Positions 43,178 through 52,833 of a stretch of DNA of 64,000 nucleotides are shown here, piece by piece. The stretch comes from an uncultured Johnsonella sp. GTDB lineage: Bacteria > Bacillota > Clostridia > Lachnospirales > Lachnospiraceae. Position numbers and translations under genes: made by a program. Where the stretch lies: positions 6,634-70,633 of the forward strand of contig CAAFUL010000125.1 in NCBI GenBank assembly GCA_900766185.1, read 5' to 3'. The notes beneath the pieces are model-generated. The model saw only the letters and a program-made list of their open reading frames with translations, did no database searches and was not told the origin of the DNA. How positions within the stretch are numbered: the first letter of the stretch is position 1; each line of letters begins with the position of its first letter.

Positions 43178-44688
43178 TGGCAAAGGTAATTATGGTACAG
43201 GGGACTATGTCCAATTCCGGAAAAAGTTTTGTAACGGCAGGTCTTTGCAGAGTATTTAAGCAAGATGGATATAAGGTGGCTCCTTTTAAGTCTCAAAATA
43301 TGGCTAACAATTCATATATTACCAAAGACGGTAAGGAAATGGGAAGGGCACAGGCTATGCAAGCCGAAGCCTGTGATATAGAGCCAAGTGTGTATATGAA
43401 CCCCATACTCCTAAAACCCAACTCCGATATGGGCTCTCAGGTCATTATTTTAGGCAAAGTCTATGGCAATATGAAGGCAAGAGAGTACTTTGCGAAAAAA
43501 AAGAACTATGTGGAATACATAATGCACTCTTATGAGGAGCTTTCTAAGGAGTATGACATAATTGTGGTTGAGGGTGCAGGCTCTCCGGCAGAGATCAACC
43601 TTATGGAAGATGACATAGTCAATATGGGCTTGGCAAAGATGCTTAATGCACCCGTGCTGCTTGTAGGTGATATAGACAGAGGAGGGGTATTTGCCTCTTT
43701 ATACGGTACCGTAAAGCTTTTAGAGCCTGAAGATCAAAAAAGGGTAAAAGGTCTTATAATAAATAAATTTCGTGGAGATATAGACATATTAAAGCCCGGA
43801 ATAGGTATGATAGAAGAAAAACTGGGTATAGGGGTACTGGGTACCATACCTATGAAATATATCGATATAGATGATGAGGACAGCCTTTCTTCAAGGCTTG
43901 AGGAGAATAAAAATAAAGCAATTAAAGCTATAGATATAGCAGTAATAAGGTTTGACCATATATCCAACTTTACTGATTTTAATGCCTTATCGAGAATAGA
44001 TTCGGTTTCGCTAAGATATGTCAAAAGAGCAGATGAACTTAAAGAGCCGGATATTGTTATACTGCCTGGAAGTAAAAGTACTATAAGTGATTTATTTAAG
44101 TTAAGAGAATCAGGTCTTGAAAGCCGAATAATGAAATTAGTTGAAAAAGGCAGTATGTTAATAGGTATATGCGGAGGCTTTCAAATGCTCGGAAAGTATA
44201 TAGTTGATGAAGAAGGAGTAGAGTACAAGGGCAGAGTTGAAGGTATGGGACTTTTGAATGCATATACAAAGTTCAGTACAGATAAAAGTCTGAATAACGG
44301 AGTATATAAACTAAACACCAAGGTAGAGCTTTGTAAGGGATTAAGTAACACAAGTGTGGAAGGCTATGAAATACACATGGGGCAAACTTACAGCTTAGGC
44401 GATGATGAGCAGCTGTTACTTGAGGAAGGTGTTGAGGCGGATAGCCAAAGAGTGCTTGGACTTATTAATAAAAAGTGTTTCGGAACATATTTACACGGTA
44501 TTTTTGATAATGAAGAGTTTACTCGAAATTTACTTAATACAGTGGCAGAAAAAAAGGGAGTGGAACTTAAGGAGGACTTTGTAAGTACCGAAGATTATAA
44601 AAAAAGAGAGTATGATAAATTAGCGGACTTGGTAAGGAATTCCCTTGATATGGAAAAGCTTTATAAGATACTTGACTTAAAAGACTGA
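43177..44688 (+). CDS. cobQ: Cobyric acid synthase
   Basis: 503 residues. N-terminal dethiobiotin-synthetase-like domain (VQGTMSNSGKSFVTAGLC, PFKSQNMANNSY) and C-terminal class I glutamine amidotransferase domain with Cys in IGICGGFQMLG near 335 and His in GTYLHGIFDN. It amidates four carboxylates of the corrin ring. GTG start overlapping the preceding stop by one base. The product joins the aminopropanol made by the CobD-like enzyme in later steps encoded elsewhere. Confidence 0.94.
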   Translation: MAKVIMVQGTMSNSGKSFVTAGLCRVFKQDGYKVAPFKSQNMANNSYITKDGKEMGRAQAMQAEACDIEPSVYMNPILLKPNSDMGSQVIILGKVYGNMKAREYFAKKKNYVEYIMHSYEELSKEYDIIVVEGAGSPAEINLMEDDIVNMGLAKMLNAPVLLVGDIDRGGVFASLYGTVKLLEPEDQKRVKGLIINKFRGDIDILKPGIGMIEEKLGIGVLGTIPMKYIDIDDEDSLSSRLEENKNKAIKAIDIAVIRFDHISNFTDFNALSRIDSVSLRYVKRADELKEPDIVILPGSKSTISDLFKLRESGLESRIMKLVEKGSMLIGICGGFQMLGKYIVDEEGVEYKGRVEGMGLLNAYTKFSTDKSLNNGVYKLNTKVELCKGLSNTSVEGYEIHMGQTYSLGDDEQLLLEEGVEADSQRVLGLINKKCFGTYLHGIFDNEEFTRNLLNTVAEKKGVELKEDFVSTEDYKKREYDKLADLVRNSLDMEKLYKILDLKD

Positions 44689-44821
44689 TAGACGAAATTT
44701 ACTTGCAATAAAATAGTTATAATTTGGGCGGGGCGTTCATCTTCGTCAAAAAAAACTAAAAATAGTGTAAATTTACTTATTAAAAAGAGGATTATATAAT
44801 ATAGATAGAAAGGTTTTAAAA

Positions 44822-45478
44822 ATGTTAAAAGATATAATGATAATAGCTCCTGAGAAGATAGAAGCGGAAAGCATGAGAATGATAGAAAGTGAGATGGATA
44901 AGAAGGCTTTGGAGAGTTTTACAGCCGAAGAGCTTAAAGTTGTAAAAAGATGTATACATACTTCTGCAGACTTTGATTATCAAACAAATCTTGTTTTTGG
45001 AAATGATGCTTTGAACAGAGGCTTTGAAGCTTTTAAAAAGGGAGCATTTATAATTACCGATACAAAGATGGCACTTGCCGGAATCAATAAAACCTCTTTG
45101 CAGGTACTAAACTCTGATGCAAGATGTTTTATTTCCGATGAAGATATAATAAAAGAAGCCAAGGAAAGAGGAGTTACAAGGGCTTGCGTAAGTATGGAAA
45201 GAGCTTTTGAGCTAAGCAAGACTACGGATAAGGCTATAGTTATAGCTGTGGGAAATGCACCTACAGCCCTTATAAGACTTTATGAGCTTATAGAACAGGG
45301 CTTTAAGCCTGATTTGATCATAGGAGTACCTGTGGGCTTTGTAAATGTAGTTGAGTCAAAGAATTTGATACTTGAAACTAAGGTACCTCATATAGTAGCT
45401 AAGGGAAGAAAGGGCGGAAGCAATATAGCTGCTGCTATAATCAATGCTATAATATATCAGTTAAAAAGACTTGATTAG
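44822..45478 (+). CDS. cbiC: Precorrin-8X / cobalt-precorrin-8 methylmutase
   Basis: 218 residues of the CobH/CbiC family. The catalytic His is in RCIHTSADFDY near residue 43; FITDTKMALAGI, GNAPTALIRL and GVPVGFVNVVESK are family motifs. It moves the methyl group from C-11 to C-12 to give hydrogenobyrinate or cobyrinate. It lies 133 bases after cobQ with its own GAAAGG site. Confidence 0.93.
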   Translation: MLKDIMIIAPEKIEAESMRMIESEMDKKALESFTAEELKVVKRCIHTSADFDYQTNLVFGNDALNRGFEAFKKGAFIITDTKMALAGINKTSLQVLNSDARCFISDEDIIKEAKERGVTRACVSMERAFELSKTTDKAIVIAVGNAPTALIRLYELIEQGFKPDLIIGVPVGFVNVVESKNLILETKVPHIVAKGRKGGSNIAAAIINAIIYQLKRLD

Positions 45479-45487
45479 GAGTAGTTT

Positions 45488-46606
45488 ATGATAAAGTCTG
45501 AAATCAATGAAATAAAAAAATTATTTCACAAAGATGCCTCCGTAATATCAAAGTTCAGTACCTGCTATGTGGACCATGAGAAGAACATCAAGCTTTTAAG
45601 CACCAAGTCATACAGTCTTATACCTGAGGAAGACAGCTTTAAGTATGAAGATATGTTTAAGAAAACTCTAAGCGGAACTGTCGGAAAGCAGCTGTTTAAT
45701 ATAGATATAGAGCTTGAAGAGGAGTTAAACGGTCTGTCTCATAAACTGTTAATGGAACTTCGAGAAAGTAAACTTGAGAACGAAGAGCTTAATCTTAAGT
45801 TTTTCAATAAAATTATAGAAAATTTTGTATATCCTGAAAACTATTACATAGTCTTAGCTAATGTAGTTTATGATATACCCTTTAAGACAAAGGATAAGAT
45901 GGGACTTGATGATGCCTCTGAGGAAACTTATAATGCCGTACTTTGCAGTATATGTCCCGTAAACCTTGATAAGCCCTGTCTAAGTTATAATGCAGAAACC
46001 GACAGTATAGAGCATAGGGTAAGAGATTGGATAGTAAGTGATCCTATAAGGGGATTTCTTTTTCCGGCATTTAATGACAGAAGGACGGATATACATGCAG
46101 CCTTGTATTTCTCTAAAAAAGCTGATGATATATCAAAGGCTCTGATTGAGGCAATATTCGCAACACCTGCTCCGATACCTGCCGGTGAACAAAGAGAAAT
46201 CATACAAGAAGAGCTTGTAAAAGCCTTGGATGATGATTGCAGTTACAGTACCATAAGCAGGCTGCATGAAAATCTTAATCAAATGATAGAAGAGAACAAA
46301 GAGAGCGATACTCCATTGGTACTTTCAAAGCAGGATATGATTAAACTGATGGAGCAAAGCGGAGCGGCTAAAGAGGCTGTAGAAAGATATGAGACTTCCA
46401 AGGAGGCGGATATAGCGGTTTTAGCGGATAATATAGCCGGAAGTAAAAAAGTTGACATCAAATCCGTGGGAATCAATATAAAAGCCGATGCCGACTATTT
46501 GCCGTATATTTCTACAAAGACGGTGGAAGGAAAAAAGTGTTTGGTGATAGAACTTAACGATAGCATAGAAATAAATGGTATCAATATAAAAAGTACTACT
46601 GATTAA
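45488..46606 (+). CDS. DUF4317 family protein
   Basis: 372 residues, soluble and acidic, with the conserved openings IKKLFHKDASVISKFSTCYV and CSICPVNLDKPCLSY of DUF4317 proteins, which are common in Clostridia and of unknown function. The middle part (VSDPIRGFLFPAFNDRRTDI) is the most conserved-looking. Nine bases separate it from cbiC and 11 from the AI-2E family gene, so it is in the same transcript. No role in cobalamin synthesis is known. Confidence 0.82.
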   Translation: MIKSEINEIKKLFHKDASVISKFSTCYVDHEKNIKLLSTKSYSLIPEEDSFKYEDMFKKTLSGTVGKQLFNIDIELEEELNGLSHKLLMELRESKLENEELNLKFFNKIIENFVYPENYYIVLANVVYDIPFKTKDKMGLDDASEETYNAVLCSICPVNLDKPCLSYNAETDSIEHRVRDWIVSDPIRGFLFPAFNDRRTDIHAALYFSKKADDISKALIEAIFATPAPIPAGEQREIIQEELVKALDDDCSYSTISRLHENLNQMIEENKESDTPLVLSKQDMIKLMEQSGAAKEAVERYETSKEADIAVLADNIAGSKKVDIKSVGINIKADADYLPYISTKTVEGKKCLVIELNDSIEINGINIKSTTD

Positions 46607-46617
46607 GGAGCAAAAAA

Positions 46618-47850
46618 GTGAAGAAGACGGATATCAGAGTTTATTTGTATAGCGGAATTACAGCCTTAAGTGTAATAGCTATAGCCATAACGATATACTT
46701 TACATTTAACAGATTTCATTTTATATCTGCTACTTTTAATAAGATTATTTCAATATTACTGCCTATACTTTATGGCTTTATAATGACTTTCTTATTTTCA
46801 CCCGTATATAATAAAGTATATAAATTACTTTCTACTTCCTTGACGAAAGTATCAGGTAATGACAAGCTTAATAATTCTTTATCCAAGGTTGTGGCAACTA
46901 TAGTATGCGTGTTGTTTATATTATCAATTATTACAGCTTTGATATGGATGCTTATACCGCAACTTTTTAAGAGTGTTGAGGATATGATAGCCGCATATCC
47001 GAGAAATTCACAAAAGTTTTATAATATACTTGACAAGCTCCTGACAGATAATTCTGATATCGCAAGTATTGTACTTAATTATTATAATGAATGGTCTAAA
47101 AATATAGAGGAATTTATTAAAAGAGTATTGCTTCCTAATCTGAGTGATTATATTAAGGTATTTTCTTCAGGTATATACAGCTTTATAAGAGAAGTATTTA
47201 ATTTTCTTGTAGGCATAATGGTTATGGTGTATTTGCTTAATATAAAAACCACATTGATTGCTCAATTAAAGAAGATACTGTATGCTTTTTTTCCTATAGA
47301 ATTTGTCAACGGACTTATAGAAGAAACTATATATGTTAAGACCTCATTTTCTCAATTCATAGTGGGAAAAATAATAGACTCTGTGATTATAGGCATACTT
47401 AATTATATAGCAATGCTTGTTTTGTCTATGCCATACGCCTTGGTTATAAGTGTGATAGTGGGAATTACCAATGTTATACCCTTCTTCGGTCCATTCCTAG
47501 GTGCAATACCTAGTGCCTTTATACTGCTTTTGGTTTCACCTGTTCAGTGCCTTAAATTTTTGGTGTGGATACTTATATTGCAACAATTGGACGGCAATGT
47601 TATAGGACCCAGAGTACTTGGACAGACTACCGGACTTCCGAGTTTTTGGATACTTTTTTCTATACTTTTGTTTGGAGGTTTATTCGGAGTAGTGGGTATG
47701 ATAATAGCCGTACCTACATGGGCTGTGATTTACAGGTGGGTTTCAAGGTATACAAATATATATCTTGAGAGAAAGAAACTCTCTATTAAAACTGATGATT
47801 ATGTGGATTTAAAACACATAGATGAGGAAAGCGGTAACTACTACAATTAA
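46618..47850 (+). CDS. AI-2E (PerM) family transporter, second member
   Basis: 410 residues with about eight membrane segments and the family motifs (GITNVIPFFGPFLGAIPSAF, QQLDGNVIGPRVLGQTTGLP, LFGGLFGVVGMIIAVPTW). GTG start set by AAGGAG. It is longer than the member at 32774, with an extra charged C-terminal tail. The substrate is unknown. Confidence 0.88.
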   Translation: MKKTDIRVYLYSGITALSVIAIAITIYFTFNRFHFISATFNKIISILLPILYGFIMTFLFSPVYNKVYKLLSTSLTKVSGNDKLNNSLSKVVATIVCVLFILSIITALIWMLIPQLFKSVEDMIAAYPRNSQKFYNILDKLLTDNSDIASIVLNYYNEWSKNIEEFIKRVLLPNLSDYIKVFSSGIYSFIREVFNFLVGIMVMVYLLNIKTTLIAQLKKILYAFFPIEFVNGLIEETIYVKTSFSQFIVGKIIDSVIIGILNYIAMLVLSMPYALVISVIVGITNVIPFFGPFLGAIPSAFILLLVSPVQCLKFLVWILILQQLDGNVIGPRVLGQTTGLPSFWILFSILLFGGLFGVVGMIIAVPTWAVIYRWVSRYTNIYLERKKLSIKTDDYVDLKHIDEESGNYYN

Positions 47851-47978
47851 ATTTAATTTATAAAATATATGGCAGTGGAGATTATACCATTTGCTTACAG
47901 CTTAAATAATTTTAAGAGTAATTGATAGTTAAGTTCTTATCAAAAATTATAAAAACGATGCAAAAGTTTTAGCTTAAT

Positions 47979-48064
47979 AATACACTTTATGTTATACTAT
48001 TTGACAACACATTTAAAAAAATACCTTGTGCTTTTTAAATAGTGTACTGTAGAGTGTATTTTTA
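47979..48064 (+). promoter_or_regulatory. Palindromic leader, copy 1
   Basis: AATACACTTTA (from 47979) pairs with TAGAGTGTATT (48050-48060), then a T-run. The left arm continues as TGTTATACT, which looks like an extended -10. The right arm ends 36 bases before the zinc-ribbon gene. Related copies are at 50507 and 52834. Confidence 0.6.
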
Positions 48065-48095
48065 TTACATATTTTCTTAAAAGGAGGATATAAAA

Positions 48096-50249
48096 ATGAA
48101 TGTATGTAGCAAGTGTAACAAAGAACTTCAGGATGATGCACAGTTTTGTGATAATTGCGGTACACCGATTACGAAGACTGAAGTAAATGCAGGATCTAAT
48201 GAAGCTTCCACTAATGAAAAAGTAAATGCAGGATCTAATGAAGCTTCCACTAATGAAAAAGTAAATGCAGAATCTAATGAAACTTCTGCTAATGCAAAAG
48301 TAAATGAAGACTCTAACGAAGCTTCTGCTAAGGCAAAAGTAAATGCAGAAAATAATCAAGCTCCCAAAAAAAAATCTTTACTTATACCTATTTTAATAGG
48401 TGCAGGGGTGTTGGTTCTGTTACTTATTGTAGCTGCTGTAGCTTTTATGATGAAGTCTGGAAGTTCCGACAGTAAAAATAAAGGTGTTGCAAGGGCATTG
48501 TATGTTAAAGACAGCCAGTTGTATGTATCAGATCTTTCCAAGAAAGCTCCGCTGGAACTTACATCTAATTTGGCAAGCGGTCAGGATAATAGTGAAATAA
48601 TTGAGTATACAAACTATTATATGAATTACTCAATACATTTTAGTAAAAACGGAAATACAATATTTTATCCGGATAAGTTTGACGGGGAAAGTTATACATT
48701 ATACTGCAAGGATATAACAAAGCCTAAGAAAGAGGCTATAAAGATAGACTCCGGTGTTTCAGGCGAATTTCCTTACTATGTAAGTAGTGATAATAATACA
48801 ATTACTTATGTAAAAAGAAATGATAATACCATATACCAATACGATATGAAGAAAAAAGAAAAGACAAAGATTGATTCAGGCTTAAGGGACTTTATTGATT
48901 TTTATGCAGAAGATGGTGGAAAACAAATACTCTATATTAAAGAAGATGGGGATTTATACCTTAAAAAAGCCGGAAAAGATAAAGAAAAGATTGATAGTGA
49001 TGTTAAAGAAATCGTAGATTTTGAATATAAAGATAAAAAAGCCGTAGGTGCAATATATATAAAAGACGGTAAACTCTATAAAAAAGTAGAGGGTAAGGAA
49101 AAAGAAAAAATCGTATCGGATGTTGATGATGTTGTAAGCAGATTTAAAGGAGAAAGCTTCTACTATGTTACGGAGGGTAAGGGTAGCTCAACTGTACTTA
49201 TGGACTATGTGGAGGATGATATGAAGGAGCAGGATGAAGCTATCCAAGAACCCGGAGCTGAGCCGGAGTATCCTTCATGGCTTAGTTACAGTACAACTGA
49301 AGAATATCAAAAAGCACTGGATGATTATAACACAGCTCATGATGAGTATATTAAAGCCAGAGATAAGTATCAAGAGAAAGTGGAAAGAGACAGTTTAAGA
49401 GAGGAACTTGAAAAAGAAGAGGTATCTAAGAGTACTAAAGAGTTATATTATTATGACGGAAAAGAAGGAAAGAAGATAAGTGATAACTTTGTTTCTTTCA
49501 TATCAAGAGCTTATACAAATCCGGTAATAGCATTCTATGTAGATGAAGAAGAGGAGGTTGAAAAAGTTAAATTATCTGAAATTGAGTACACCTATGATGT
49601 ATACGATCATATAGAAGGTGACTTTTCCAAGTCATCAGGAAAAATTGCAATAGCTGTAGGTGATGAAGTAAGCAACATGGAACAGGATGATGTAGATGCG
49701 GTTGAAATATCAAAATCAGGAGATTTGGTATACTTTGTCGCAGATATTAATGAAGCTAAGGAAAAAGGCAATCTGTATGAAATAAAGATAAAAAACAACA
49801 AGGTATCAGAAGCAAGTCTATATGATGAAGATGTGTACTCAAGAGATTTGAAGATATATCAGGATGATCAGATTCTTTATTTTAAGGATTTTAAAAATTC
49901 AGAGGGCTCTCTTTATGTCAATAAGAAAGAGATTGATGAAGATGTATATGTGCCCAAAGTAAGCTCGAATTATTATAATAACAATAAAGAAATACTCTAT
50001 TATAAAGATTATAATAACAATAAAGAAAAAGGCAGTTTAATGATCTACAATGGTAAAAAATCAAAATTAATTGAAGAGGATGTGCATGATTTTGATATAC
50101 TTTATGACGGAAGTATATTATACCTATATGATTATTCAACAGGTAAATATAAGGGAGAGTTAAAGCATTATAAGAATGGAAAAAATAAGAAAATTGATGA
50201 AGATGTAACAGCTATATTTGATTATCTGGATTACAGTCTGGCAAATTAA
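48096..50249 (+). CDS. Zinc-ribbon membrane protein with external propeller-like repeats, paralogue 1
   Basis: 717 residues. N-terminal zinc ribbon (CSKCNKELQDDAQFCDNCG), a linker with 4.6 tandem 13-residue repeats (VNAGSNEASTNEK), a membrane segment (about 95-117), then about 600 external residues. These hold repeats of about 40 residues with the pattern Y-x-K-x-G-x-L-Y then K-x-x-I-D-x-D-V (as in ILYIKEDGDLYLKKAGKDKE), like propeller blades, interrupted by a charged helical hairpin (EEYQKALDDYNTAHDEYIKA). The zinc ribbon would be inside the cell, the repeats outside. Function unknown. The next gene is a paralogue. Confidence 0.75.
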   Translation: MNVCSKCNKELQDDAQFCDNCGTPITKTEVNAGSNEASTNEKVNAGSNEASTNEKVNAESNETSANAKVNEDSNEASAKAKVNAENNQAPKKKSLLIPILIGAGVLVLLLIVAAVAFMMKSGSSDSKNKGVARALYVKDSQLYVSDLSKKAPLELTSNLASGQDNSEIIEYTNYYMNYSIHFSKNGNTIFYPDKFDGESYTLYCKDITKPKKEAIKIDSGVSGEFPYYVSSDNNTITYVKRNDNTIYQYDMKKKEKTKIDSGLRDFIDFYAEDGGKQILYIKEDGDLYLKKAGKDKEKIDSDVKEIVDFEYKDKKAVGAIYIKDGKLYKKVEGKEKEKIVSDVDDVVSRFKGESFYYVTEGKGSSTVLMDYVEDDMKEQDEAIQEPGAEPEYPSWLSYSTTEEYQKALDDYNTAHDEYIKARDKYQEKVERDSLREELEKEEVSKSTKELYYYDGKEGKKISDNFVSFISRAYTNPVIAFYVDEEEEVEKVKLSEIEYTYDVYDHIEGDFSKSSGKIAIAVGDEVSNMEQDDVDAVEISKSGDLVYFVADINEAKEKGNLYEIKIKNNKVSEASLYDEDVYSRDLKIYQDDQILYFKDFKNSEGSLYVNKKEIDEDVYVPKVSSNYYNNNKEILYYKDYNNNKEKGSLMIYNGKKSKLIEEDVHDFDILYDGSILYLYDYSTGKYKGELKHYKNGKNKKIDEDVTAIFDYLDYSLAN
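48183..48361 (+). repeat. 39-base tandem repeats in the linker of the zinc-ribbon gene
   Basis: Four full units and a partial one starting at 48183, 48222, 48261, 48300 and 48339. The first two are identical; later ones diverge. In frame, each codes 13 residues. The paralogue at 50619 lacks this array, so it expanded after the duplication or was lost there. Confidence 0.85.
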
Positions 50250-50286
50250 GATTTTACTTATAAAAATTTATAGCCTGTAATAAAAT

Positions 50287-50332
50287 AATTAAGGAAGAAC
50301 TGCTTAAGTCGGTGCTTCCTTAATTATTTTTG
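50287..50332 (+). terminator. Intrinsic terminator after zinc-ribbon paralogue 1
   Basis: 11-bp stem AATTAAGGAAG / CTTCCTTAATT with an 17-base loop and an ATTTTTG tail. The two paralogues are thus separate transcription units. Confidence 0.82.
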
Positions 50333-50506
50333 TTTATTAATTCACTAAAACTTGAATGTCGCAAATAGTATCCGGATACTGAGTCTTAAATAGTTATCAT
50401 ACATTGAGTTTTGGAAAGCTTGAAAAATTCAGCAATACTGTTATAGATTAATTAAAGATATATTCAGTAAATAGTAGTATAAAATAATACAAAAATTCGA
50501 TATAAA
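50333..50506. other. Intergenic spacer between the zinc-ribbon paralogues
   Basis: AT-rich DNA with no open frame, dyad or repeat that I can see. It leads into the palindromic leader at 50507. Confidence 0.45.
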
Positions 50507-50590
50507 AATACACTTTATGTTATACTTATTCATAATACACCAATAATACATTGTGATTTTTTAATAGTTCTCATAGAGTGTATTTTTATT
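50507..50590 (+). promoter_or_regulatory. Palindromic leader, copy 2
   Basis: AATACACTTTATG (50507-50519) pairs with CATAGAGTGTATT (50572-50584; 13 bp, one G-T), then TTTATT. It contains TGTTATACT as in copy 1. The right arm ends 35 bases before the ATG of the second paralogue. Confidence 0.6.
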
Positions 50591-50618
50591 GGGAACTTTA
50601 TTAAAGGAGGATATGAAA

Positions 50619-52634
50619 ATGTCTTTATGCAGTAAATGTAACAAAGAAATTGATGATAATACCGAACTTTGTGATAATTGCAGCAAAGCAGTTATTGAGA
50701 GTGAAGCGGATAAAAAAGAAGTTTCCAAAAAGAAATCATTACTTACATCTGTTTTAATAGGTGTAGGAGTTTTGGCTTTATCTGTCATAGCTTCGGTATT
50801 TTTTCTTGTAAATAAAAAGCAGGAAAAAACTGATGGCGAAAGCATTAAAAATTTTGCCTATATTAAGGATAACAAATTATTTATATCAAATTTGTCCAAT
50901 AAAAAGCCGATCAATATAGACTGGAATATTGAGAATAAGTATGAAGAAGAAGATTCTCCATCAAGGATATATGGAATAGAGGGGATTATAAGCTTTAGTA
51001 AGGATGAAAGATTGATATTTTACCCTTATGAAACAAAAGAAACTACTTATACATTGTATTACAAAGATATAAGTAAGCCTAATAAAAAGCCTGTAATGAT
51101 AGATGAAGGTATATCAAAGGAATTCCATTATTCGGTCAGTGATGATAATGTAGTTACCTATGTAAAAAAAAGCAGTAATACTATATATCAATATGATGTG
51201 GAAAAAAATAAAAAAGAAAAGATCGACTCTAAAATAAAAGATTCCATCAGCTTATATATGAACGATGCCGGAGGGCAGATTCTGTACCTTAAAGAAGACG
51301 GGGAGCTTTACTTTAAAGATAAGGGAAAGGATAAAGAAAAGTTAAGCAGCGGTGTTTTTGAAATCGATAGCTATATGTATATGGAGGATAAGGGATATTC
51401 GGTACTATACTTAAAGGATGACAAAGTCTACAAAAAAGAAGCCGGTAAAGAAGAAGTAGAGCTTAGCCAAGATGTTGGAGGTATTGTAAGACCCGGTGGT
51501 GAAGATAAATTTTACTATATGAAAGATATCGACAGCATTGCGGATACACTTATGGATTATGTGGAAGATGATATGAAAGAACAGGACGAAGCCATGGAAA
51601 AGCCTTATATAAGTCTGAAATACCCGTATCAATCCGAGTATAGTTCAAAAGAAGAGTATCAGGCGGCTTTAGATGCTTATAATTTAGCAAAAGAAGAGTA
51701 TAGTAAGGCTGAGGATGAGTACGAAGAAAAAGAAAAAAGAGATATGTTAAGGCAAGAGCTTAGTATGGAGACACTTTCTCCAAGCGGTAAAGAATTATAT
51801 TATTTTGACAAAAAAGAATCACACAAACTAAGCGATAAATTTATACGAATAGAAAGCGAAAGCAGCGTACTTGATGAACCGGTCATGGTCATTATTGAAA
51901 AAGCGGATGAAGACAGTAAGAAAGTTAAGTTATCTGAGCTTAGGGATAAATATGATGCATATAATAAGTTAGGCTATGATCTGTCTGAAAAAGGCGAGAG
52001 GGTAATAGTTGTAGGCAGTAAGATTTTTAATGTTGAAAAAGAAGGAGCAACAAGCTTTAGGGTTTCTTCAAATGGGGACACTATATATTTTATGGCAGAT
52101 ATTGACGAAGGTGAGAAAACCGGAATCATATATGAGATAAAGGTAAAAGACGGCAGTATATCAACTCCCAAAGTGTATGATGAGGAGGTATACAGTGAAT
52201 ATCTATCTCTTTATGATGATAAACTTATGTATTTTAAGAATACTACAGATAATCCAAATAGGCGCTCAGGAGATTATGAGGCAAATTTAGGCACGCTTTA
52301 TATTGACAAAAATAAAATTGATGAAAAGGTATATACAAGAGAAATGGCGTACAATATATTAAATAGCGGTAGCAAGGATATATTGTATTATTATACATAT
52401 TACGATATTGATAAAAGTGAGGGAGAATTAAAAGTTTATGATGGAAATCAGCCTAAGTCGGTAAAAGAAGCAGTGCATGATTTTGTTAAACTTGAAGATG
52501 ACAGTGTACTGTATCTGCGAGATTATAATAATGACAAGCATAAGGGAACATTAAGTTTATATAAAGACGGAGAAAGTAAGGACATAGATGAAGAGGTAAT
52601 GATGATAATTAAAAATGCATATATTATGAGATAG
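50619..52634 (+). CDS. Zinc-ribbon membrane protein with external propeller-like repeats, paralogue 2
   Basis: 671 residues. Zinc ribbon (CSKCNKEIDDNTELCDNCS), short linker, membrane segment (about 41-62), external repeats as in paralogue 1 (ILYLKEDGELYFKDKGKDKE) and the same helical hairpin (EEYQAALDAYNLAKEEYSKA). The start is ATG 50619: the AGGAGG is too close to the in-frame ATG at 50613, and 50619 matches the position in the paralogue. The pair arose by tandem duplication including the leader. The role is unknown; a sensor or surface scaffold is a guess. Confidence 0.75.
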   Translation: MSLCSKCNKEIDDNTELCDNCSKAVIESEADKKEVSKKKSLLTSVLIGVGVLALSVIASVFFLVNKKQEKTDGESIKNFAYIKDNKLFISNLSNKKPINIDWNIENKYEEEDSPSRIYGIEGIISFSKDERLIFYPYETKETTYTLYYKDISKPNKKPVMIDEGISKEFHYSVSDDNVVTYVKKSSNTIYQYDVEKNKKEKIDSKIKDSISLYMNDAGGQILYLKEDGELYFKDKGKDKEKLSSGVFEIDSYMYMEDKGYSVLYLKDDKVYKKEAGKEEVELSQDVGGIVRPGGEDKFYYMKDIDSIADTLMDYVEDDMKEQDEAMEKPYISLKYPYQSEYSSKEEYQAALDAYNLAKEEYSKAEDEYEEKEKRDMLRQELSMETLSPSGKELYYFDKKESHKLSDKFIRIESESSVLDEPVMVIIEKADEDSKKVKLSELRDKYDAYNKLGYDLSEKGERVIVVGSKIFNVEKEGATSFRVSSNGDTIYFMADIDEGEKTGIIYEIKVKDGSISTPKVYDEEVYSEYLSLYDDKLMYFKNTTDNPNRRSGDYEANLGTLYIDKNKIDEKVYTREMAYNILNSGSKDILYYYTYYDIDKSEGELKVYDGNQPKSVKEAVHDFVKLEDDSVLYLRDYNNDKHKGTLSLYKDGESKDIDEEVMMIIKNAYIMR

Positions 52635-52833
52635 TATATTGTGATAAGAATCAATGCTAAGCAAATAAATAAGGAGGAGCTGAAATATAAACTAAAAATT
52701 TAGTTATTTTAAGAAAAGAACATAGTTTTATTATGTTAGTTAAGTAATTTTATGAGTATTTATCTTTTAAAGTTCACAAATTAATTAAAAATGAACTTAA
52801 TAAAATAAAATAATATAAAAAACCCCGAATAAT
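52635..52833. other. Intergenic region before the permease leader
   Basis: AT-rich. A GGAGGAG at about 52672 looks like a ribosome binding site but no frame follows it. A weak hairpin (ACTAAA / TTTAGT, then TTTT) at about 52690 may end the paralogue transcript. Confidence 0.4.

Noticed and set aside
48096..52634. Toxin/immunity or polymorphic surface system
   Set aside because: The tandem paralogues lack toxin domains, immunity genes and secretion signals beyond one membrane segment.
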